From the NCBI GenBank assembly GCA_030062745.1, contig CP099841.1:11536970-11600969 (forward strand): 64,000 bases of DNA. The letters are read 5' to 3'. The notes below the pieces were generated by a model. The model did no database searches. It was not told where the DNA came from and saw nothing but the letters and a program-made list of their open reading frames with translations. The stretch's first letter is position 1. Every line of letters begins with the position of its first letter. This DNA is from Capitulum mitella. Lineage: Eukaryota; Arthropoda; Thecostraca; Pollicipedomorpha; Pollicipedidae. Shown here piece after piece: positions 32,878-45,814 of this stretch. Made by a program: the position numbers and the translations under genes.

Positions 32878-35800
32878 GGTTGAGCAGGCGTCCCACTTCT
32901 CATAATTCTAAAAACCCACGCAGCTGCTAAGCCATATTGGTGTCAAAAGATGCGCAATTTAAAAATAGGTCAAATGCTGGCTTTTGTGCCTTATTAATGC
33001 CACAGCTTCTCCAAAATAACCTTTTGAAGTGGTCCAGTCACCGACCGCCTTCACAATTAGCACGACGGCAAAGCACGAAGCATCTCCGCGAAACAGATCA
33101 ACGCTAACCCACAAGGGTCGACAGTTTGCGAAAGTTTCGTGAAATATGACGTCACTGAAAGATTTACTAAAATACAGCAATCTCAAAACTCGAAATAAGG
33201 AATCTGGCGGTATTGAAACGGGACAGGTCGAGGTGGACTGGGACCGATCAAGGACAGGCGCGAGTGCCTGGGAGAGAACAGGGACAGAGAAGGATAACCG
33301 GGATTGCACATGGATATGGAATCGGACCGGGATGGGATAGGGAGAGATTTCAGGACTGTATGGGGACGGGCATTGAAGGGTATTGAAACGGGACGGTGAA
33401 AAGACGCTGGGACAGGAAAGGGGCAAATAAAGAGATGGTGGCGGGACGGGGACACAGAAGGACGGAAAAGGGAGGGGAACAAGAAGGTTTGGTAACTATG
33501 GAGAGGGATAGTAACGGGACAGGCGCAATGATGGGGTATTGGACGAAACCAAGAACCCGGCGTTGGCTGGGGTGTTTCACCACTTTCCATTAACAAGGAG
33601 GCTTAACCCGCAGCGCCCCCTCCCCATCTATCTCGAGAACCAATCGCCCGATTCGGCTGACTCAAACGGCAATGGATAGCGCCGAACCGTGCGGTCCTGC
33701 GGCATTTGCATGGCTTAATTTTGAGCCACTGATGATGATGTCACAGGTCAGATCAAACTACCAAAGTCACAGGTTTCTCCAGAGTTGCCTAATCGCAATG
33801 AAAAGCAGACCGAGACTAATGTTGTCGTAACAATATAACTCTGGCAACTTGATCTCGTTGTGAGTGACGTCTGATGCAAGTTCATCAAAGGTCAAGGTCA
33901 CAGACGGAGTGAAGTTCGAAAATCGATTGCAGTGATATTTCGGACGAAGATCGGTACCTTTGTAGGTATTCTCGTTTTCTTTATATGACCATTGTATTGA
34001 CATACAGCGCCATTTTTTGGCCAGGTACATTGTAGAATTTTGTTGCCATGTGCTATACGTACAACTTGCAAGGCAGTTTCTTGCTACAATGCCACTTTTT
34101 CGTACTTGTTCGCGATATTCCATGTCAAATCCAAGGTCAAGAACGAGGAAAGCTAGAACGTCCAAATTTATGGGCATTTCTCAGAACTCATCAGTCCATG
34201 CCAAAGTCACCCAAGCTCAAGTCTGACAAGATTCCGTGTCAGTCTGGGTCACCTGATCGTAACATGAGGCCTTCAAAAGATAAAACGCAAAAAGTCAATC
34301 TGGGTCACTTGAACCGTGACGCGAGACCTGCAAAGGAAAATCCATTGTCAGAGGATGGGGATGTAAGAACGTCCAAATTTAGCGATGTCTATCTATCGCT
34401 ATGAAATCGAAAATGACCAGTGTCTACAAAAAGATCATGTCAATATCTCGAATTACGCTGGGCCGCCCGACCCGTGGCGCGTGCCATGAACCCTCGCTAC
34501 GCCGGCCTTCGGATCCCTCTTCGCTGGGCCAGGGGCTAATGAGACACCTCCTCCATCCGCCAAGATCTCGAAAACCAGAAGTAAAATGTCCCAGGAAAAG
34601 TAAAAACACAGTTGAAAAGTTTGTAAAAAGCAATGGAAAGGATCTAGATATTTCTCCAAATAAAGTATTTTTTGAATTAAGCTCACCACAGGTCATCCTC
34701 TGTTGAATTTTTGCCGGAAAATTTCGATAACCAAAGATTCTATGTGGCTGTAAAGAAGTTCAGGAATAAGCACAAGACCTCATTTGTCTATTTGGAAGGG
34801 AAAAGGGCACCTGAGGCCAAATTTGGCCATTTCAAGGAGATCTGGAAAATGAAGGTAAAACATTGCCTTCCTGTAAAGGTAGGAGTCCCCTACTTTCTAA
34901 ATATATAATTGTGTCTTGGTGGTATACGCCGAAAATGTGTCACATATGGCACGCGTATGACTTCTGTAAATGTCATATTAAAGTGAAACAAGGTCAACGT
35001 AGGTCAAAGTACTGACACATCCGTATACTTCGGGCGTTTCTGGTGTCTGTCGTGTCGTCTGCCACATTGTCATTGATGGAGCACGGTACAGCATAAATTT
35101 ATATAACACTGGATCATATAATATCCTTTATTCTTCATGACATTCGCATCGCAGATCATTTATTCACAGGAGTCATTCAGAAGCCGGACGGCAGCCGCCA
35201 TACAAGTACCGAATGTTTGGCGGGAAACTATTTTTGCGACGTCAGAGGTTTTCATTTTGGCAACCAAAAATAAGAGAACTGGGGCATTACAAACCGCAAA
35301 GGGTTACAACGTGCGCCCGCAGTGAAAACAAGCATCAGATTTCAGACGGTCAAATCAGGTCATCGTAGGTCATGCGGGATTGGATTACCCTTGGAAAATA
35401 AGTTCATATGATATATTAGCGCTTCCGAAGCACATGCGACTACCAACAAACACTTAAAGAATATAAACCAAAGATCTGTACTCGGTTGCGGGTCTGATAA
35501 TTCCGTATGAGAAGTGGCCTGACCTCAGGTCACAGGGTACAGTGGGATACAACTGCGTGTGAAATGATGTGAGAAGCACCAAGTTGTATATGTCAGCTTC
35601 ATAGTCACCGAGTCGGTCCCACATGCAAGAATCTGACTGCCGAAGTGCGTGTCTTTCGTTGGTGTTCACCCGATCCCCGGCCAAGGATTGGACAGGCGGC
35701 GCCCAGAAATAAACTGGTGCCTCTGACCTCGCTCGAACTGCAGTCATATGCTGTTCGCTGAAATTACCATTGTGTCCGGGCGCACGACAAAAACATACCT

Positions 35801-38800
35801 TCCACACCGCAACTGAACAGCAAACGCGAAAACGCCGAAAATTCAGCTGACCTAAGGTCAATGGCCTGGAAACTTCCGACGAAGTCGAAACAGCAGCATT
35901 GTTACATTTGCCATGCTCTACCATTATGCAAGTTTCATGTTAACCGATACGTTCAACAAAATGTTATGCCACTTTCATCCTTTGGAACATGGTCTTACAT
36001 GACCTGTCTTACGTCAATGGCCTGAGGTGAAACCGAGTTTAAAGAATGACACATGTCAACATGATGTATGAAAAGACACGCCAAATTTGGTATCTCTGCG
36101 CCTTTTCATTTTCTGGCTAGTGTCAGAAAACTGGACAGGGTCATGAACCCCCTCAGCCCAGCAAAGGTTAAGGGACGGACAAACCAACAGACAGACGGAC
36201 AACCGGATAGACGTAGAGATTGAGTGACGCATACGTACCTGCCATGGCAGGCAAATGTGGCGGCTCGGAGATGGACCAGGAAACAGGAACAGGAAGAGGG
36301 GTAGAACCTGGAGGGGAAGGAACAGAAAACTGTGTCGAGATGCAGGGACAAGGAGGGTGCTCTGGGAAGGGACAGGGACAGGGAATGTTGCGGGACGGGA
36401 CAGTGGTGGGGCACCGAGACGGAACATATGTAAGGAGGGTGGACATGGACGGGACAGAGAAGGGAGGTATTGTGAGCAGAAACAGGGAGAGGGACTGGGA
36501 TGGGAAAAGTTAGGTGGAACTGAGACGGGACGTGGACAAGGTAGGGGAGCTCAACGGGACACGGGCGGGAGACAGACAGAACATAGACATGAAGGGTGGA
36601 CTGAGAAGGGAGGGGACAAGGACGGGATATTGTCAGGGAGGGTGACTGGGATAGCAATAGAGCGGAACAGGGATGGGGACCGGAGCAAAACAGGGACAGG
36701 TCCGGAGTCAAGCAGAAACCATTGTTCTTTTTAATTTGAACTGATTGTAGGACATTCCTCTGTAGCAATCGATGCTGCTACAAATCCGATTCTCCTCGGC
36801 GTTGAACAGGCATTACACTGACTCCGTCACGAGCTCTGACATCCGTAAAAACTGACGATGGCCCGTCAGATGTATTAAGAAAGCATGCAGGAGGGTTGAA
36901 CGGGAACGGGAAAAGACAGGAAAGGGGACTGGGACGAGACGATAAAAGGATGACTGAGGCAGTAAGCACATGCGATGACGGCACGACAGAAGGTTAGACC
37001 GACGGACAGAGGAGGACGGAAGTGGAGAGAGCCGGGCAGGCCTTATGACTGTCGGACGTTTGACAGACTGACTGACACACCTTGGGTAAGGTGAACAAAG
37101 TTAACGGTTGACCGACTGGTAGAATCACAAACTGCCAGAGAGACAGACAGACAGTCAGACAGCAAACAAACAAGCAGGGGTACAGACACAGGGATCGGGC
37201 ACAGGCATCAAGGGTACGGGGATCAAAACTGAGGCCATTTTTTGTGCCCGAAGCCTTTTGAAAGCATTTTTTTAGGAATCTCAGAGCCAAATGAGCCAGA
37301 AACATATACTGCATGGTCCGTTATCAAGAGCGTAAAAATGAGCCCGGTCTGTGACCTTGACCTTTAGATGGCCACGGTGCGGGGTGTATTGGTTGGCGTC
37401 GTGCGGCGGAGGGGCGCGGCCGCCGGGAGCGGGTGCCCGCGCCTGCGCGGCCGGCTCCCGCGCGTGCGTGCGCTGAGGTGGACGTGTGTCGGTGGCGCTG
37501 GCCCAAAAATCGGGGCACTCCGTACCGTGGCTTCTCCCGGGTAGGGCCAAAGAGGGTTCGGCCGATTACGAAGGGATTCCCTTGTGTCAGCGCGTGTGAT
37601 CGCCCGTGTGTGCCGATGTGTTAGAAATTTCTTTCGACATGTCCCACTTTACGTGTTTGTGCGTTTATACTAGGATCCCGCGGGCAATCGATGGCTCTGT
37701 GGCCAGGGCGCTTGATTTGGGCACTGGCGTCGCAGATGCGGTCCCCCGCAACCGAAACATCTCAAGACGCCTCGAGGCCGGAAAGGCGGCCGAGCGGGAG
37801 CGAACGTGGCCGCCCTCAGCATCGGATACTGGAGGAGCCGAGGCTGATACCCCACCGCATTTACTGCCAGACTCTCGCCGTTCTGGGCACTCCCCGCCTC
37901 TCGAGAGGGGCTAACGTGCGCCAGTTGGGCCCTCATTTTATTAAAAAAATGCCCGCCAAAGGGGAGGGGGCGACCCTCTCTGGCTGCGTCGGTGAGGCTG
38001 CCAGAGACATATTGCTATGCCAACATCAGTCTCGGTCTGCTTCTCATTGCGATTAGGCAACCAAAAGTAAACAATGCATATGTCACAGGACCGCACGGTT
38101 CGGCGCTATCCATTGCCGTTTGAATCAGCCGAATCGGGCGATTGGTTCTCGACATAGTTGGGGAGGGGGCGCTGCGGGTTAAGCCTCCTTGTTAATGGAA
38201 AGTGGTGAAACACCCAAGCCAACGCCGGGTTCTTGGTTTCGTCCAATACCCCATCATTGCGCCTGTCCCGTTACTATCCCTCTCCATAGTTACCAAACCT
38301 TCTTGTTCCCCTCCCTTTTCCGTCCCTCTGTGTCCCCGTCCCGCCACCATCTCTTTATTTGCCCCTTTCCTGTCCCAGCGTCTTTCCACCGTCCCGTTTC
38401 AATACCCTTCAATGCCCGTCCCCATACAGTCCTGAAATCTCTCCCTATCCCATCCCGGTCCGATTCCATATCCATGTGCAATCCCGGTTATCCTTCTCTG
38501 TCCCTGTTTTCTCCCAGGCACTCGCGCCTGTCCTTGATCGGTCCCAGTCCACCTCGACCTGTCCCGTTTCAATACCGCCAGATTCCTTATTTCGAGTTTT
38601 GAGATTGCTGTATTTTAGTAAATCTTTCAGTGACGTCATATTTCACGAAACTTTCGCAAACTGTCGACCCTTGTGGGTTAGCGTTGATCTGTTTCGCGGA
38701 GATGCTTCGTGCTTTGCCGTCGTGCTAATTGTGAAGGCGGTCGGTGACTGGACCACTTCAAAAGGTTATTTTGGAGAAGCTGTGGCATTAATAAGGCACA

Positions 38801-38907
38801 AAAGCCTGCATTTGACCTATTTTTAAATTGCGCATCTTTTGACACCAATATGGCTTGGCAACTACGTGGGTTTTTAGAGTTATGAGAAGTGGGAAGCCTG
38901 CTCAACC
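32878..38907. mobile_element. 6-kb element with ~0.9-1.0-kb inverted arms
   Basis: The left arm (32878-33847) reappears nearly unchanged in reverse orientation at 37997-38907. Both arms can be read as the same 137-residue frame (33183-33596 minus, 38189-38602 plus) with a single amino-acid change, showing very recent duplication or gene conversion. Outer ends start GGTTGAGCAGGC, perhaps extended to AAACCG. The 4.1-kb interior has no recognisable transposase, polymerase or integrase. Long arms suggest a foldback element or a deleted derivative of a larger long-TIR element, but I cannot assign a family. It lies between NPRL3 and ZRSR2. Confidence 0.8.
36230..36720. repeat. Purine-rich GGGACAGG-type array inside the 6-kb element
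   Basis: Irregular repeats of gggacaggga and gggacggga run for about 490 bp. The same motif fills 33225-33500 in the left arm and the reverse in the right arm. The strand is strongly purine-biased. Open frames on both strands (Pro/Ser/Val-rich or Gly/Arg-rich) are artefacts of the bias. Confidence 0.75.
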
Positions 38908-39370
38908 AATACCGGTTTGCTCACAAGTATGCAGCAGTAAAATGCACACAAGATCTTGTCAGACCCACCAAGTCTGTCGTAACGTTCAGTGCCGAGTACT
39001 TTTGAAAATAATATGGGGCTCTGATAAGGATTGCAGTGCACTCATTCCTAGTCAATTCTACTTATTTAGTGTTCAAATCTCATAAAAGTGGCACGGTCTA
39101 CCATAGTGAGAAACAGGTTTCCATTTGTGTGCAAATTAATATGGTAAAAGAGAGCATAACATGCACCAGAGATTGTAAGTGCACAATTTAATGGCCTGAA
39201 GTGCAGAAATTGGAACCAGATGTAGGGGTACAAGTGACCATTGAATTGCAGGGAATAGGGGTGAAGTATCCTGCATTAATGAAGAAAAAGAGGACATAAA
39301 AGCTAGAATTTCATTTAGGGATAAAAAGTAAATGCAATTATGAGTTATGTTGTTTAGTTCACATTGTATA

Positions 39371-39382
39371 TGCATATATATA

Positions 39383-39424
<42 letters not shown>
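39371..39424. repeat. (AT)n microsatellite
   Basis: A simple AT run upstream of the first visible ZRSR2 exon. Nothing else is recognised in 38910-39990. Confidence 0.9.
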
Positions 39425-39427
<3 letters not shown>

Positions 39428-39999
39428 GTTTACATACATGCAGTTGATAGGAAGAGGTCAAAAAGATATCTTGTGGTGGAATTGTACAGCTTTGCGACTT
39501 TGGTACTTGGATCTGCTGGAGCTTGAGGTTTCTTCTTATTTTGGTCTCATTAATTAATGAAACACTTACTGGATGAGTGTAAAATAATGTAGACACACAG
39601 TTGGCTGTGAGTAAGATCCAGTCACAATAAGTAAAATAAAAAACAATCTGACCAATATTAGATTTTCTATGCCCTACTGTTGTCAAAGCATGATTAGTAC
39701 ATGATTGTTCATAATTTTGTGGTAGTGAGCCATGTGGTATCCCAGGTAAACTAAATCCACCTAACCTGTCCTTGTCATTTTGTATGCTGTAAGAGCAGTG
39801 TGGTCAGCAGCCAGCACCTTGGCTTGGTTTATTAGACTAGTATTCCCACTGCTGTAAACTAATCAGAATATGTCCAATTTTGTGCATTTTTGACACTTTG
39901 TCCCCTGCTGCCTTTCCCATCCATACCTGCCTGCTGGCAAACATGGACAAACCATTACTTTAATAGCACATTTGTAACTGGTTTGGATGCTTTTTTCAG

Positions 40000-42900
40000 C
40001 ACTTGCCACACCAGCTCCTGAAGCCATTGTCGTGTGTGACTGATGCTGTTGTGAAAGAAGACTCCATTGAACCAGATATGGATTCAGGTATCCTTTTGAT
40101 CATGAATTGCTCGATTGTGCAAGAGGTGTGCAATTTTACTTGTGTTTCTTGTACTTTGCTACTTTGGTATGTATCACATTGCGATGGCTTTGTCTCTTAA
40201 CCCTATTCCTGGAGGGCTAGACGGTACGGCTGATTCCCGGCAGGGGGGGGCAGATTCAGCCTTCCCTGAGATCTCGAGAACTACACGTCCAATTTCATCG
40301 CAACAAATGGCATTCCATTTGCCATGATGAAAACTACACTTTGAAAGAAACAATTTTTCAAAATTTTGAAAGGGGTGGGTGTAGGAGGGCAAAAATGCCA
40401 AAATGGGGGGTACTTTTGGATTTCTTATAACTCCGTTGTTTATGGACCGATTTTGATGAAATGGGCATGAATAGAGGGATTATAGATAGGACTTTTAAAA
40501 CTGGTACACAGATTGGAAATTTTGAGAAAATTCATAGGCCTCTGCAGGGTTTCAAAAATAGGATTAATTTTTTAAAAAACTGCATGAACAAAAAAGGCGA
40601 AATCACTTTTTTGGCTTCTGCTAGTCATGGTATGCTAAGGAAGTACAAATCGTATTACAACAAACATTATGCTAACATTATACATTGTATGTATAATGTT
40701 AGCATAGGCAGTGCCAGGAACATGAAAAAGGGGGAATTGCTATGATCATATGCTTTTCAGATCAGCTTGTGACCTTTGACCTTAAATGACCTCTAATGAT
40801 CTTGGAGTCACTTGGAATGATCTTGTGTGCATTAAATATTATCTGTAAACGTTTTCAATCATTTGAATTCACTCTGTTTCAAAAATTTCATTTTACGGCT
40901 ATTGTGGTATATGGCACATGCAGTGACATTTGAAGTCATAGCTCGGTGACCCGACCTCATATCAAGTTGAAACTTGATACACAAGTAGAGGGCACCCTTC
41001 TACGTCATATATATTCCGGGTTTGGCATGTGAACAAAATATCGCCAAAATTATTATTATAAAACCAAATTTTAACTTTTGACCGTGACCTAACCTTGTTA
41101 AGCGATGTCAAATGAGCAAAATTGCATTTGCACGTTGCCCAACTATTAAGTTATACATCCATAAAAAGTTTAAGTTTTATCTTAAAAACGCCGTTTTTGG
41201 CAGTCATTTTCCTTTTACCTTCATCAGGGCCAAAAATGGCCTGAGGTGCCTCCCAAAAACGTTGCCTGGCTCCGCCTCTAAGCAGAATAGAATTTCGAAA
41301 TTTTGTCACAGTACGTAGAAAGGATAGCCAGGAAAAGTCGCCAAGTTTCGTGAAGCTGCGTTAAAAACCCTGGAATTGGCAAGCAGAAAACCCGAGGGGG
41401 TGGATTCAGCCCCCCCCTTGCCGGGAATAGGGTTAAGCCGTAAAATTGGTTGATGCCATGTGAAGCAGATTCATATTTAGGTTCATTGTGGCAAAACAGC
41501 AGCTTTTTGGGGATGCATGATGCTCTTCACGAGTTTATTATTATTTGATGTAATTTTGACAAAGTTGAACACATATTCCCATGTTGACATTTCATAGTGA
41601 CTTGCAGCAAAACCATAATGAACTTTGATTGAGTTGTTTCATTCCTTTTGATTGATTTTCAGCCGCGCCTGAGACGGTGAAGGCTGAACGCTTACCCCAT
41701 AAAGTGTGGCGAAGACAGTGGAAGAAAATGAGAAGGAAAAAGCTCAGGCAGGTGTCTGCTAAGTTTAGAGATTTCTTTGCCGAGCAAAAGGAACAGGAGA
41801 GGATGAAAGATGATGCATATCGTTCTTGGGTCCAAGAGCAGGAACATCTAGAAAAAGTACAGGAAGAACAAGAGAACTTGGCTATGATGCGTAGGCACCA
41901 GGCTTGGCTGGAAAGGGAAAAACAGGCCCAGCTGGATTGGAACAGAAAGAAATTGAAAGAAGAAAAGGAAAGGCACGCTCGCGAAGCGCAGGAAAAGCAA
42001 ATCCAAGAGGAGTGGGAGGCCATGCAGAAGGCCGAAGAAGACGAGAAACGAAAGCGCGAAGAGGAGGAGCAGGCGAAGAAGCGGCGACAGGACGCCCTGT
42101 TGCAGGAGGCTCTGTCGAGCCTGGAGCAGGGCGCGCCGACCCAGAAGCCCCCGGTGCCGTCGTCCGAGGAGCGCACCGTGGAAACCAGGCCCGGACAGCC
42201 GCTCTGCCCGTTCTTCGAGAAGACCGGCTGCTGCCGCTTCGGGGCGCGCTGCTCGCGGAACCACGCCCACGTGCTGCTGAGCCGCTGCCTGCTGCTGGAG
42301 CACTTCTACCAGCCGCTGGGCGTGCGCTACACCCTGGACGACGAGCACAGCCTGGATGTGGCGTTGGAGTTCGACGACGCCGAGCGCGCGCGCCACTTCG
42401 CCGACTTCTGCGAGGACGTGCTGCCCGAGCTGCGGGCCTGCGGCGAGGTGGTCCAGTTCAAGGTGTGCCAGAACTACGAGCCGCACCTGCGCGGTAACGT
42501 GTACGTGCAGTACGCCACCGAAAACGAGGCGGCGCGGGCGTTCACGGCCCTGAACGGCCGCTGGTACGGCGGCCAGCAGATATCGGCCCGCTTCGTGGAC
42601 ATCCAGCGCTGGGGCAGGGCCATCTGCGGCGCCTTCTTCAAGGGCACCTGTCCGAAGGGCAGGAACTGCAATTTCCTGCACGTGTTCCGGAACCCCGGAG
42701 GCGAGTTCTGGAGAGCGGACAGGGACTTGCCGCCCGCAGTGATGCCTCGCGCCCGCGAGCGGTCGACCTCCAGAAGAACTGACAACGGGTCTGAGCGTCG
42801 GAAGGACTGGAAAGAGTCGGGCGAGAGAGAGCGTTACTCGGCTCGGAGAAGTCGTCGTAGCTCTGGTGACACGGAGCGTGACTCTTCACGTAAAGGCCGG

Positions 42901-43920
42901 CGTGACTCGGGTGACAGAGAACGGGACTCCAGTCGGAGGAGCCGACATCACTCAGACGGCAGGGAACGCGTCTCCGCACGCGGAAGCCGGCGTGGATCTC
43001 CTGGCGACGGAGATTGCGACCCTAGTCGAAGGAGCCGGGGCGACTCAGGTCGGAGGGAACGTGACTCCAACCCTAAAAGTGGGCGTGACTCTGGCGACGG
43101 GGCACATGACTCGAATTGTCGAAGCCGACGGGTCGGTGTGCGCAGCGGCGATGCGAGTCCTGACGAAAGCCCGGAACGTGGCGGGTCGAGGCCGCGCCGA
43201 CGAGCTAAGGCCGGTAGTTTGGCACAGAACAGCGCGTCCGAGTCAAATCGCTCGGAACGGTCTGAAGGGATCGGATCACGCGGCAGGGAAAGGTCGGACA
43301 GCCCCGATTGTCGCCGGCGGCGGACGAGACGCTCCTCGTCCCCAGGACGCCGCAGGTCTGACGGCGGCGTACAGCGGACTCACGGCCGAAAACCCCGCCG
43401 CTCCGAGGCGGGAGAGGGACGCCGAACGGGCGGCGCTGAGCGGTCGCCGCCGGGCCGCGGCTCCGGACCGTCCGTGAACGCCGCAGCGTCGGCGGCGAGG
43501 CGGCGCCACTCGCGCAGCGCGGACGATTCGGGCCGGACCAGGCCGAGGCTGCGGTCGCCGAGCTCGGAGGACGAGCGGCGGCCGCGGCCGGCCGGGGAGC
43601 CGCCGGCTGAGCATGACGGTGAGGCTGGCCGGCGCCGCGGGACGGACGGCGGCGGGAGCGGGCGGCCGGAGGCCCCGCCCGGGGGCGGCGGGCCAGCAGA
43701 CGCCGAGAGCGGCCGGCCGCCCGAGGGAGAGCCCCGGGAGGCGGCCGGCGGGGAGGCCGACTCCCGGCCGGCCTCCCCGTGGGTCGGCGTACGGACGGGG
43801 CGAGCCGGCCCCGGGGAGGGCACTGCGTCCGGACGCCGGTCGGCGGAGGAACCGGACTCTGAGCCGGACTCGCCCGACTCGGTGCCGGAAACCGAGCGGC
43901 GGCGCGACGCAGACGACTGA
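40000..43920 (+). CDS. ZRSR2: U2AF35-related splicing factor ZRSR2 (5' end not found)
   Basis: ZRSR2 recognises 3' splice sites, chiefly of U12-type introns, in the nucleus. Exons seen: 40000-40087 (acceptor TTTTTTCAG, donor GTATCC) and 41663-43920 (acceptor GATTTTCAG), joined in phase as ..DMDS-A-APETVKAE. No start ATG precedes the conserved part, so at least one upstream exon is missing. The large exon encodes a basic/acidic coiled coil, a CCCH finger (CPFFEKTGCC, CRFGARC, SRNH; about 42206-42265), the atypical RRM (U2AF homology motif, with QFKVCQNYEPHLRGNVYVQY and NGRWYGGQQISARF), a second CCCH finger (CGAFFKGTCPKGRNCNFLH; about 42628-42680) and HVFRNP. Then comes a long Arg/Ser tail with about seven 15-residue repeats (RERDSSRRSRRDSGD type, 42820-43135). 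The tail is much longer than in human ZRSR2 and ends acidic. TGA at 43918-43920. Confidence 0.9.
40201..41432 (+). mobile_element. piggyBac-like non-autonomous element, copy B
   Basis: TTAA at 40197-40200 and 41433-41436 flank inverted ends CCCTATTCCTGG and CCGGGAATAGGG. The 1232-bp copy is complete and uninterrupted and has no transposase frame. It lies in the ZRSR2 intron 40088-41662, in the same orientation as the gene. It contains TGACCTTTGACCT (40770-40782), a perfect direct repeat of nuclear-receptor half sites spaced by one base. Confidence 0.9.
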
Positions 43921-45323
43921 ATCAGAAGTCCGGCCGAGCGAAGCTCTCTTCGAAAGGCTTGCTGTGGGGCCAAGTCTTGCACGAAGGCAGGAACACGTCT
44001 CTTCCCTACCCGAGGCCTGGCGAAGCCGATCTCACGGATGCTGTGATGTCCTCAGGCGCCGCCGCCCCGCTCATCACGTCGTGAGTGTGCCGAACGTGCG
44101 GACCCACGTCTTTGCCTGTTTCCGCTTGTCCTCCGTTGTCGGCGCCGTTTGCGACTGCTGAGTCCGTTGTACGTTGTCCACTCACATGCAGCAGTAGCCT
44201 TAACCGAGCGCCCAGTGCCAGGAGGCTGCGACCGGCGTCGCCGTGCTGGCACTTTGGACCGGCGTGTCACGCTCCTGGATTCCGGCTGAGGACAGGTGGC
44301 GCCGACACAGACTGCACGCCGCTTCGGTGAGTCACAGGGATATAATTTTATCGTCGTGGCCTGAGGCTGCTGAACGAAATGAAAAAATGAGAACAGAAGT
44401 GAAATAACGTGTGCTTTTGTGTTACGTGCATTATTGAGACCGATGTTTATAGGGTGCACATTCAATTTATTTGCAGTTGCAGACTCAACTGAGCTATCAG
44501 TGACATCGATTACTGTTCGGGGATGGCCGTAGATTGACAATAGTGGTGAGAGATAAACCATGCAAATAATTAATAAGCATTACTATAATGGTTGAGTTTG
44601 ATTAGTGCGCGGGGTATAGCATTTTGTTGATTTGAAAACAAAAGATTACATTTCACCTGGGATGAAAAGTTGGTGCATAAAATGTCTGAAGGTCCGAAAA
44701 GTGTGAAAAGTGCCCAAAATTCCGACTTTGAAGAGCTTTGATTGGGTTTGCATTCCAGAAGGGGATGTGGCATTCAGCTTCCGGTCGGCATGTCCAACGT
44801 GACCAAGTGGCGTCATCCCTCTCAGGACACCGCGCCGGCCGGGGACCGAGGTCGAACCCGGATCACAAAGCCTGGAGCCCTGCACCTCCCCCGGGAGGCA
44901 TCCACGTCAGAACGGGGCCTTCCTGTGGCGGCCGGTCAGCCGCCGACGCCGACCGAAATCCTGAAACTCGCTCCCGCGGGTGGTGACTTCTCGGAGCTTG
45001 CCGCCGTCGCCAGCCGCCGGCCGAGGCGGAGGTCCGCGCGGCCGTGGGGCTCCGTCCCGAGGGCGTGTCGGCCGCCGGCGCGTCTCTGAGGGCGGCCAGG
45101 GCACGGCGGAAGAGTGGACCGGAGGGCTGACCGCGCGCTGGGCCGCCTGGCGAACGGCGCGGATCCGTGATCTCTGACTGGTCCCGGTGGAAGTGACGGC
45201 GGGATCCTCCCGGAGTTGGTTATTAACGACGAGGCTCTCCCAGCGATTGCAGTGTATTTGATGACCTTCTGAGGCAATGTATTGTAACAGCAGTGCAGTC
45301 CCACGATGCAGGGTGGAAATAAA
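43921..45323 (+). other. ZRSR2 3' region; possible further coding at 44749-45089
   Basis: AATAAA at 45318-45323 is the first good poly(A) signal after ZRSR2. Between them, a GC-rich block at 44750-45170 follows a good acceptor (TTTGCATTCCAG ending near 44759). One frame there stays open to 45089 (SNVTKWRHPSQD, TPTEILKLAPAGGDFSELA) and looks plausible as protein, but I recognise no family and cannot find its partner exon. It may equally be GC-rich untranslated sequence. Confidence 0.3.
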
Positions 45324-45814
45324 CAGTTGGCACCTTCGAAAGTCCTGGGTTCCCGGAGGTTCCCACTGTGATTGCTTGTTGCACGTACACCCGTGGTTAT
45401 TGGACATCCGCCCGGCGTAAAGAAATGTCGGTGTCATCCGTGTCGGTGGCGTGTAACTGTCGGCCGTGACATATCATAATGTATTTGAAGCGATAAAATA
45501 TACTATAGCTGTCTCATCACTCGGTAAAACAGGACAGCGTCGCAAATAGATGCGATCTGTCGAACGTGGCGCAGTATTCAGACGGGACACATGGCTCGCC
45601 TCGTGCATTGCTTACGTAAAGAAAGCGGCGGCACTCTAAGCAGGAGCGAGCCTACTGCCGTCACTAACGGCGTCTTTGTCACAGTACTGACTACGTCAGC
45701 GTATCTCATCAGTAAACAGGAGCGGAACACAAGCGTGAAACTTTCCGGGCCTGTCAGTCGCCATCCCTCCGGCCCGGACCCGCAGCCTCACGCGTCCGAG
45801 CGGCTAGCGCGGGG

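Noticed and set aside
33183-38602. Identical 137-residue frames in the arms of the 6-kb element as a duplicated gene
   Set aside because: The peptide is a Pro/Ser-rich translation of the purine-rich array, has no start context or splice sites, and competing frames are equally open.
41848-43982. Minus-strand frames of 277 and 200 residues over ZRSR2
   Set aside because: They are antisense shadows of the CCCH/RRM and RS coding sequence, with no recognisable domain.
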